The notes under the pieces are model-generated. The model did not search any database, had not been told where the DNA came from, and saw nothing but the letters and a program-made list of their open reading frames with translations. From an uncultured Myxococcales bacterium (lineage in GTDB: Bacteria; Myxococcota_A; UBA9042; DTJE01), in the NCBI GenBank assembly GCA_937975765.1, contig CALJUR010000009.1, positions 1 through 22,899 of the forward strand: 22,899 bases of DNA. Reading direction: 5' to 3'. Positions within the stretch are counted from its first letter, which is position 1. Every line of letters begins with the position of its first letter. Below are positions 7,123-13,175 of this stretch, piece by piece. The position numbers were made by a program, and so were the translations under genes.

Positions 7123-8781
7123 ATGCCCGTGGATCGCGACGCGACGAACTGGTGCGGGTGGGGCTGGCAGTCGATGCGCTACGACTTCCGGGGCCACCGC
7201 GACTTCTTCCTGCGGTGGATCGGGGAGCGGCTGGGCCACGACGCGATCGGGACGCGCACCCCGCCGGTGGCGCTGGAGTCGATCGTCCTGCCCGAGGCGC
7301 GGCTGGGCGAGGCGGACCTGCAGGCGCTGGCCGAGGCGGCGGGCGGGGCGGACGCGCTGCGGACCGGCGCGAAGGCGCGCGTGCTGCACGCGATGGGGCG
7401 CAGCCTGCCGGACCTGCTGCGACTGCGGCGCGGCGAGGTGGCCGGCGCGCCGGACGCGGTGGTGCTGCCCGGGGACGAGGCGTCCGTCGCGGAGGTGCTG
7501 CGGCTGTGCCGCGAGCGGGACTGGGCGGTGGTGCCGTTCGGAGGCGGGTCCAGCGTGGTCGGCGGCGTGGAGGCCGTGGACCCGCGTGGCCGGCCCGTGG
7601 TGACGCTGGACACCACCCGGCTGTGCGCGATGGTGGCGTTCGACCCGGACGACCGGTGCGCGACGTTCGGCGCGGGGATCTACGGCCCGGACCTCGAGGC
7701 GGCGCTGGCGGAAAAGGGGTGGGAACTGGGCCACGTGCCGCAGTCGTTCGAGTTCAGCACGCTGGGCGGCTGGATCGCGGCAAGGTCGTCGGGCCAGCAG
7801 TCGAACCAGTACGGCGACATCGCGGACCTTCTGGTGTCCTGCCGGGTGGCGACGCCGGAGGGCACGGTCGAGACGTGGAACGGGCCGATGTCGGCGGCGG
7901 GGCCGGACCTGGATCACCTGCTGGCCGGGTCGGAAGGCACGATGGGCGTCATCACGCAGGCGACGGTGCGCGTGCATCCGAAACCGGCGACGCACCGGAT
8001 CGTGGCCGTGATGTTCCCGGACTTCGCGGCGGGTACGGCCGCGCTGTCGGCGATCGTGGGCGCGGGCCTGCGGATGTCGTACATGCGGCTGTCCGACGAG
8101 GTCGAAACCGAGACGTACCTGAAGATGTCCGGGCCCAGGCGCGTGCAGGACGCGGGCCTGTCGGCGCTGCGCCTGCTGGGGTACGGCGTGACGAAGTGCG
8201 TGGCGCTGATCGGCACCGAAGGCGACCCGGAGGCGGTGGACCGCGAGGTGGCCGAGGCGGTGGCGATCGCGAAGAAGCACCGCGGCCTGTCGCTGGGGGT
8301 GTCGCCCGCGAAGAACTGGCACCGCGACCGCTACCTGCACCCCTACATGCGCGACGATCTGCTGGACGCCGGCATCGCGACCGAGACGCACGAGACCGCG
8401 GTACCGTGGAGCCGCGTGCAGGCGGTGCACGAGGACGTGAAGGCGGCGGTTCAGGCGGCCGCGGCGGCGCAGGGCCGCAAGGTGCACGTCTTCTGCCACC
8501 TGTCGCACTCGTACCCGACCGGCACCTGCATCTACTTCATCCTGATGTACCCGGTGGACGCTGCCGACCCGATGGGGCAGTGGCGTCCGATCAAGGCAGC
8601 CATCTGCGACGCGGTGGCGCGGCACGGCGGCACCATCAGTCACCACCACGGGGTCGGCCTGGACCACAAGCCGTGGCTGGTGCACGAGAAGGGTGCCCTG
8701 GGCCTGCGCTTGATCCGGGCGGCGCGCCGCGAGGTCGATCCCACCGGCATCTGCAACCCCGGCAAGCTGGTCGACCTGTAG
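7123..8781 (+). CDS. FAD-binding oxidase, alkyldihydroxyacetonephosphate synthase-like
   Basis: The family exchanges the acyl chain of acyl-DHAP for a fatty alcohol to form the ether bond of ether lipids, using FAD. The protein has 552 residues. The PCMH FAD-binding fold starts near residue 111, and VVPFGGGSSVVGG (137-149) is the flavin pyrophosphate loop. The block HVPQSFEFSTLGGWIAARSSG (about 204-224) is strongly AGPS-like. CIYF supplies Y471 at the position of the AGPS catalytic tyrosine, and SHHHGVG supplies the His triad 507-509. An aspartate-rich cap ends in PTGICNPGKLV. The start is ATG 7123 with GGAGG at 7113-7117; a TATCAT at 7082-7087 could be a -10 box. Bacterial members are often simply 'FAD-binding oxidoreductase', so the exact substrate is unproven. 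The TAG stop lies in the edge of a degenerate hairpin repeat. Confidence 0.8.
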   Translation: MPVDRDATNWCGWGWQSMRYDFRGHRDFFLRWIGERLGHDAIGTRTPPVALESIVLPEARLGEADLQALAEAAGGADALRTGAKARVLHAMGRSLPDLLRLRRGEVAGAPDAVVLPGDEASVAEVLRLCRERDWAVVPFGGGSSVVGGVEAVDPRGRPVVTLDTTRLCAMVAFDPDDRCATFGAGIYGPDLEAALAEKGWELGHVPQSFEFSTLGGWIAARSSGQQSNQYGDIADLLVSCRVATPEGTVETWNGPMSAAGPDLDHLLAGSEGTMGVITQATVRVHPKPATHRIVAVMFPDFAAGTAALSAIVGAGLRMSYMRLSDEVETETYLKMSGPRRVQDAGLSALRLLGYGVTKCVALIGTEGDPEAVDREVAEAVAIAKKHRGLSLGVSPAKNWHRDRYLHPYMRDDLLDAGIATETHETAVPWSRVQAVHEDVKAAVQAAAAAQGRKVHVFCHLSHSYPTGTCIYFILMYPVDAADPMGQWRPIKAAICDAVARHGGTISHHHGVGLDHKPWLVHEKGALGLRLIRAARREVDPTGICNPGKLVDL

Positions 8782-8804
8782 GAACAGGAGCCCCGTCCCC
8801 TGCC
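8778..8804 (+). repeat. Degenerate GC-rich hairpin repeat at gene 3' end
   Basis: GTAGG, then AACAGGAG, the loop CCCCGT and CCCCTGCC form a decayed copy of the repeat seen after surE, with the same loop. The stem is CAGGAG / CCCCTG with one mismatch. The TAG stop of the upstream oxidase gene (8779-8781) lies inside the repeat edge. Confidence 0.6.
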
Positions 8805-8808
8805 CATC

Positions 8809-8919
8809 AAATAGGGACAGCCTCCATTTTCTGCCGTCTCGCTTCCGTAATTTCCGTCACTTGCACGGCGCCCATGCCCGGGATGGCGTCGCCAGGAAAC
8901 CGGAGGCTGGCCCTCATTT
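8809..8919. repeat. Imperfect inverted-repeat element (REP/MITE-like), copy A
   Basis: The left arm at 8809-8833 contains AGGGACAGCCTCCATTTTCTG. The right arm at 8893-8919 contains GGAGGCTGGCCCTCATTT, which is its near reverse complement with a few mismatches and single-base insertions. The arms flank about 59 bases that are less GC-rich than the surroundings at their left end. The arm core is related to that of the perfect inverted repeat at 11119-11238. The element lies just upstream of the lipoprotein gene. Confidence 0.65.
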
Positions 8920-8925
8920 CGCGGA

Positions 8926-8931
8926 TATACT
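8926..8931 (+). promoter_or_regulatory. Possible -10 box for the lipoprotein gene
   Basis: TATACT matches the sigma-70 -10 consensus at five of six positions and lies 29 bases before the GTG start. No good -35 is seen at 16-18 bases upstream; that position would fall in the right arm of the inverted-repeat element ending at 8919. Confidence 0.35.
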
Positions 8932-8960
8932 CGCGGCAACCCTGGACCGGGAGGACCCTC

Positions 8961-11114
8961 GTGAAACACGCGACCGGCACGATCGCCCTGCTGGCCGCCC
9001 TGCCCCTGCTGGCGGCCTGCGGCCAGGGCGGCAAGTCCTTCGACCTGCCGCCCGAGGTGGAGGCCGCGATGGGGACGGCCGCGGACCTGCACGCGACCTT
9101 CCCGCTGATAACGGTGTCGGGCCTGCCGATCCAGCAGTGGGACGCGATCGGGGACCTGTTCCCGGAGGCGCAGGCCCTGGTGGACGGCGTGCTGGACACG
9201 CAGGCGGCACTGGAAGCGGCGTTCGACGGGACACCGGCGTACGACCGGGACCTCGAACTGGCGATCTACGCGTGGGCGCTGCACCGGCGCGGCGACCCGT
9301 CGTCCGTGGGACCGCTGGCGTCGTTCGTGAAGCGCAACGTGGACGGGGACGTCCACCTGTCGCTGTTCGCAGCGGCGTGGGCGGCCCGGTCGCTGTTCGA
9401 GTCGATGTGGACCGAGGGCGACGACACGATGTGGTACTCGCCGGAGGAACTGCGATTGGTCGGGTCGCTGGCGGCGCGGGTGTCCAGCGCCGTGCTGTAC
9501 CAGCCGATGTCGCTGGACGACCCGCGGGACCGCTGCACGCGCCGGATGCGGCTGCTGGACGCCAACGGGACGCCGCTGGCCTTCCAGGACGGGACGCCGG
9601 GCAGCGTGACCATCGACGGGATCCTGTACCGGAACAACACCGTGCCGAAGCCGCTGGTGGACGACTACAACGCCAAGGTGCCGAACCTGGGGGGGACCTA
9701 CGTGAACGTGCCGGGGCTGCCCGACTTCCCCGGGGCGCCGACCAAGACGTTCAACTGCGGAGGCTTCGTCAGCCGGCACTTCAACGGCGGCAAGCCCTGG
9801 GTGGCGTGCCCCGAGGAGGTGCGGTCCAGGTTGCTGCGATCCGGGGCGATCGTGGAGATCAACGCCGCGGACTCGGAGCCCGGCGACCTGATCTTCTACT
9901 TCAAGGACGGCGAGAAGATCGCCAGCCACGCCGCCGAGCAGATCGACTCGTCGGGGTTCACGTTCAAGCGGGTGCGCAACGGCGACCAGGTCAGCGGGCT
10001 GTTCGAGGCGGCGATGAACGCCCCGTACTTCCTGGGGGGGTACGGCAAGGACGGAAAGGACATTGCCGGCACCTACGCGGACTTCAAGGTCTACCGCTGG
10101 ACGGCCGGCATCCCTGGGGCGGAACCGGACCCGGCCTTCGCGACCGACGCGGGCAACTGCGAGAACGTGCCGAAACCGGACCCGTGCGCGAACGGCGGCT
10201 GCGACGGCGACAAGCCCTCGGGCCACGTCTGGGTGGGCGGCATCTCGTCGGGCGGCGGCATGGTCAGCGGACTGGCGAAGGTGGACGCCGGCAGCGGAAA
10301 GTACGAGGGTGTCCGTTACATGGCCATCGACGGCATCGCGATCTCGCCCGACGGGACGCGGCTGGCGACGGGCATGATGGGCGGCGGCGAGGGCCACCCG
10401 GGCATGGAGATCCTGGACCTCTCGGACGACGCGAACCGGAACGTCCGCACGGTGTTCACGTTCCTGCCGTGGCAGGACAGCGCGCAGCAGATCGACCATC
10501 CCGCGTGGCTGCCGGACTCGGACGACCTGCTGATGGTGCGGGTGGGCGACCTGCACGTGTACGACGTGGGCGGGGCGCGGGGATCGATGAAGGTGGGGGC
10601 GGGGTACCGGCCGACGTGCTCGCCGCTGCGGCGCGAGTGCATCTTCGAGTCGTCGTCGGGAGCGGGGCTGAAGTTCCTGCCCGACCCGGACGCCAGCGGC
10701 TACCTGGGATTCGACCCGTGGGACATCCGGGAGGACAACTGCTTCGGCAGCGAGGACCCCGAGAAGACGTGGATCGTCACGGGGTCCACCGGGGCCTGGG
10801 AGAAGGCGAAGTGGCACCCCAGGGACGGGGACCGGTTGCTGGTGCTGGACGATGACGCGAACACGTCGATCCGGATCGTGCGCCTGTCGTCGGACCGGCG
10901 CAGCGCTTCGGTGGAATCGACGATCGCGGCCGGCGGGCGGGTCGTGTCCGCGGCCTGGACCCGTGACGGCAACTGGATCGCATACGCGGTGATGGCGAAA
11001 AAGGACGTGGGTGGCGGCCTGTGGGCAGTCAAGGCCGACGGGACCGGCACCATCAGACTGCGCGGCGAGGACCTGTCCGGCGTCCTGTACATCGACATGG
11101 CCTGCAGCGACTGA
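8961..11114 (+). CDS. Lipoprotein with NlpC/P60-like cysteine-peptidase module and C-terminal beta-propeller
   Basis: The predicted protein has 717 residues, and I do not recognise a named family for the whole. The start is GTG 8961 with GGGAGG at 8949-8954. A short signal peptide ends in the lipobox LAAC with lipidated C20; the +2 residue is Gly, compatible with outer-membrane sorting. Residues ~30-250 show no known domain. FNCGGFV (C266) followed by EPGDLIFYF and ASHAAEQ (H323) resembles the NlpC/P60 (CHAP-like) catalytic Cys...GDL.F...SH pattern, so a cell-wall peptidase-like fold is inferred. A Cys-containing linker (~399-415, with PDPCANGGC) leads to ~300 residues of PD40/WD40-like blades: ISPDGTRLATG, PAWLPDSDDLLMV, AKWHPRDGDRLLVL and AAWTRDGNWIAYAV. 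Related inverted-repeat elements flank the gene on both sides. The CDS itself is clear; the function is inferred. Confidence 0.75.
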   Translation: MKHATGTIALLAALPLLAACGQGGKSFDLPPEVEAAMGTAADLHATFPLITVSGLPIQQWDAIGDLFPEAQALVDGVLDTQAALEAAFDGTPAYDRDLELAIYAWALHRRGDPSSVGPLASFVKRNVDGDVHLSLFAAAWAARSLFESMWTEGDDTMWYSPEELRLVGSLAARVSSAVLYQPMSLDDPRDRCTRRMRLLDANGTPLAFQDGTPGSVTIDGILYRNNTVPKPLVDDYNAKVPNLGGTYVNVPGLPDFPGAPTKTFNCGGFVSRHFNGGKPWVACPEEVRSRLLRSGAIVEINAADSEPGDLIFYFKDGEKIASHAAEQIDSSGFTFKRVRNGDQVSGLFEAAMNAPYFLGGYGKDGKDIAGTYADFKVYRWTAGIPGAEPDPAFATDAGNCENVPKPDPCANGGCDGDKPSGHVWVGGISSGGGMVSGLAKVDAGSGKYEGVRYMAIDGIAISPDGTRLATGMMGGGEGHPGMEILDLSDDANRNVRTVFTFLPWQDSAQQIDHPAWLPDSDDLLMVRVGDLHVYDVGGARGSMKVGAGYRPTCSPLRRECIFESSSGAGLKFLPDPDASGYLGFDPWDIREDNCFGSEDPEKTWIVTGSTGAWEKAKWHPRDGDRLLVLDDDANTSIRIVRLSSDRRSASVESTIAAGGRVVSAAWTRDGNWIAYAVMAKKDVGGGLWAVKADGTGTIRLRGEDLSGVLYIDMACSD

Positions 11115-11118
11115 CGCC

Positions 11119-11238
11119 CCAATTCAGGGACAGTCACCATTATTGACACCCCAAGTTCCCGTTCTTGTTACTGTATTTCGTTTCTTCAATAAATACTTGC
11201 AGTTCGCCCATGAATAATGGTGACTGTCCCTGAATTGG
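11119..11238. repeat. Perfect 26-bp inverted-repeat element (REP/MITE-like), copy B
   Basis: The left arm 11119-11144 (starting CCAATTCAGGGACAGTCACC) is exactly reverse-complementary to the right arm 11213-11238 (ending TGTCCCTGAATTGG). The arms flank a 68-base centre (11145-11212) that is strikingly AT-rich for this window, for example TTCAATAAATACTTG. No ORF of note lies inside. AGGGACAG-type palindromes are familiar to me as dispersed elements near RAYT/IS200-type transposases; no transposase is present here. The element lies between convergent genes. Confidence 0.88.
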
Positions 11239-11253
11239 CGCTGGCGGGGGACC

Positions 11254-11278
11254 GGCGGGGGGCGGGGCCCCCGCTTAC
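11254..11278 (-). repeat. GC-rich hairpin repeat at methyltransferase 3' end
   Basis: Read on the minus strand this is GTAAGCGGGGGCCCCGC followed by CCCCCGCC, a variant of the repeat after surE with loop CCCCGC. It contains the TAA stop of the methyltransferase gene (11275-11277). A partial second copy (GGCGGGGGAC) lies at 11243-11252. Confidence 0.7.
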
Positions 11279-12003
11279 AGGGACTTGCGGGCGACGACGA
11301 CCAGGAATCCGGCCAGGCGAGCCAGCGGGGTTCGGCCCAGCAGGCGGTCGGCGCGGCCGATGGCGGCCCCCAGGACGGGGACCTTCATCACGGCCGCGAC
11401 GGGGATCGCGACACGGACGCCACGGACACGGATCACCTCGCATCCCGGTGGCAGGTAGGACCGCACGTCGTCCAGCGAGTCGTAGCGCGTGAACACGTCG
11501 GTGTCGTGCACGCCCCCGCCGATCGGCGACGGGTCCTTCAGCCGCTTGACCAGGTACCGCCCGCTGAGCCTGTTGTAGAACTCCGCCGCGAGGATGCCGC
11601 CGGGCCGGACCACCCGCGCCATCTCGGACATCGCGGCCCGGATGTCGGGCACGTGCGCCAGGACCTTGAAGGACACCGCCGCGTCGAAGGAGGCGTCCGG
11701 GAACGGCAGCGCGGTGGCGTCGCCCTCCTGCACCTCCAGGCCGCGGGCCCGGGCGCGCGCCAGCATCCCCGGCGACAGGTCGACGCCGACCGCGCGGGAC
11801 GCGATGCGCGCCAGGCGCTGCAGGATCAGGCCCGTGCCGCACCCCACCTCCAAGACCTCCCGGCCGCGCACCAGGTCCGCCACGCACTCCACCTCGGCCT
11901 CGTCCAGGTGCAGGTGGTACCCGGCGTGGCGCTGGTTCTCGTAGCCGCCCGCCATCACGTCGTAGTAGGCCCGCGGATCCATCGGGGCGCCGGGTTCGGG
12001 CAC
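11275..12003 (-). CDS. Class I SAM-dependent methyltransferase
   Basis: The protein has 242 residues from a GTG start at 12003, with AAGGAGG at 12009-12015 five bases upstream; a later ATG (seven codons in) is less well placed. VLEVGCGTG (50-58) is the SAM-binding motif I, and GVDLSPGML (about 73-81) carries the ribose-binding Asp. GDATALPFPDASFDAAVSF is the motif II/III region of the Methyltransf_11 type, and VVRPGGILAAEFYN follows. The C-terminus is hydrophobic/basic (VAAVMKVPVLGAAIG ... AGFLVVVARKSL) and may touch the membrane. The substrate cannot be told from sequence. It is the last gene of the pheS-pheT-glycosyltransferase run, 13 bases after the glycosyltransferase stop, so a sugar, lipid or quinone substrate linked to that glycosyltransferase is plausible. 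Confidence 0.87.
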   Translation of the reverse strand: MPEPGAPMDPRAYYDVMAGGYENQRHAGYHLHLDEAEVECVADLVRGREVLEVGCGTGLILQRLARIASRAVGVDLSPGMLARARARGLEVQEGDATALPFPDASFDAAVSFKVLAHVPDIRAAMSEMARVVRPGGILAAEFYNRLSGRYLVKRLKDPSPIGGGVHDTDVFTRYDSLDDVRSYLPPGCEVIRVRGVRVAIPVAAVMKVPVLGAAIGRADRLLGRTPLARLAGFLVVVARKSL

Positions 12004-12016
12004 GGGGGCCTCCTTG

Positions 12017-13156
12017 CTAGATGCGCAACAGTTCGCGGTAGATCGCGGCATGGGCATCGGCCATCGCCCGTGCCGAGTGGCGCAGGTTCACGAACGCCTG
12101 GCCCGCTGCCGCCATCGCCTCGGCGCGCCCCGGCCCCGACAGCACCCCGGCCAGCGACGCCGCCAGCGCCTCGGGAGACCCGGATGGCACGCCCAGCGCC
12201 GCCCCGGCCTCGACCAGTTCGTCCATCGGCGTGCCCGTGCCCACGATCGCCGGGACGCCCGCGGCCAGGCCCTCCAGCAGCACCATCGGCAGGTCCGTCT
12301 TCGCGTACGTCGTCTCGGCGGGCAGCACCTGGCAGTCCACGCACCGCAGCAGGTCCGCGAACGCCTTCACGTTGCCCATGAACCTCACGTGGCCGTGCGC
12401 GGCGGGCTCGGCCAGCATCGCCTCCAGGTCCCGGGAAGCGGCCCGGGCGGCAGCGGTCTTGGGCCGGCACGCGAACACGAACACGGCGGGCACGCGTTGA
12501 AGCACCTGCGGAACGGCCGCGGCGGTCACGAAGGCCGCGGTCGAGAACTCCAGGTCGCCCGCGTACAGCACCACCGGACGGTCCGGCGGCAGCCCGAAGG
12601 ACGACCGGGTCGCGCGCTTCTCGGCCGCGGCCATGGGGCGCCGCTCGTCGATCCCCGGGGGCACGTGCACGACCTTCGCGGGGACGGAACGGCGCCGCAC
12701 CACCTCGGACACGCGCAGGGCCGCCGCCCGCGACCACGTCACGACCACGTCGCCGAAGATGCCCTGGTCCAGCGCGTCGGCGCCGATGGGCAGGCTCATG
12801 ACCGTCTGCACGACCTTCACGCCGGGATGCCGGCGCCGGACCAGGCGCGCCGCCATCGTGGTCGGCCCGTTCGGCGAGAAGAAGAAGTGCACGACGGGCG
12901 GCAGCGACCGCGCCAGCAGGCGGAAGATCACGCCGACCTTGTCGCGCATCGGCACCGTGAAGGACCAGGGACGGCGGTACAGTTCCTCGCTGCGGACGTT
13001 CGGCAGGTTCAGCGGCTGGCCGCGCGGAGTCATCACCGCGATCGACAGGTCGCGGGCCTCGCGGGCGATCAGGTAGGGGAGGACCTTGCCGGAATCGTCC
13101 CAGGGCGGCGCCAGGGGCTTGCTGACGAACAGCACGTCCGGCATCCCGCCGCGCAC
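12017..13156 (-). CDS. Glycosyltransferase, GT4 family (GT-B fold)
   Basis: GT4 enzymes transfer a sugar from a nucleotide-sugar donor with retention of configuration, commonly in cell-envelope glycan or glycolipid synthesis. The protein has 379 residues. The N-terminal half (VLFVSKPLAPPWDDSGKVLPYLI) has the acceptor-side Rossmann fold and a glycine-containing loop. The C-terminal half begins near RPVVLYAGDLEFSTAAF and contains KTDLPMVLLEGLAAGVPAIVG, whose Glu (near residue 295) fits the second Glu of the GT4 E-x7-E donor motif. The GTG at 13156 is preceded by GGGAGG with five bases between, favouring it over the ATG at 13144. It starts 19 bases after the pheT stop and is probably co-transcribed. 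Acceptor and donor are unknown. Confidence 0.85.
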   Translation of the reverse strand: MRGGMPDVLFVSKPLAPPWDDSGKVLPYLIAREARDLSIAVMTPRGQPLNLPNVRSEELYRRPWSFTVPMRDKVGVIFRLLARSLPPVVHFFFSPNGPTTMAARLVRRRHPGVKVVQTVMSLPIGADALDQGIFGDVVVTWSRAAALRVSEVVRRRSVPAKVVHVPPGIDERRPMAAAEKRATRSSFGLPPDRPVVLYAGDLEFSTAAFVTAAAVPQVLQRVPAVFVFACRPKTAAARAASRDLEAMLAEPAAHGHVRFMGNVKAFADLLRCVDCQVLPAETTYAKTDLPMVLLEGLAAGVPAIVGTGTPMDELVEAGAALGVPSGSPEALAASLAGVLSGPGRAEAMAAAGQAFVNLRHSARAMADAHAAIYRELLRI

Positions 13157-13175
13157 GGTGCCCTCCCGCCCCGGT

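Noticed and set aside
11145..11212. Small gene or ncRNA inside the perfect inverted repeat
   Set aside because: The 68-base AT-rich centre has no convincing start, ribosome site or conserved structure of its own. It is better explained as the loop or centre of a repeat element.
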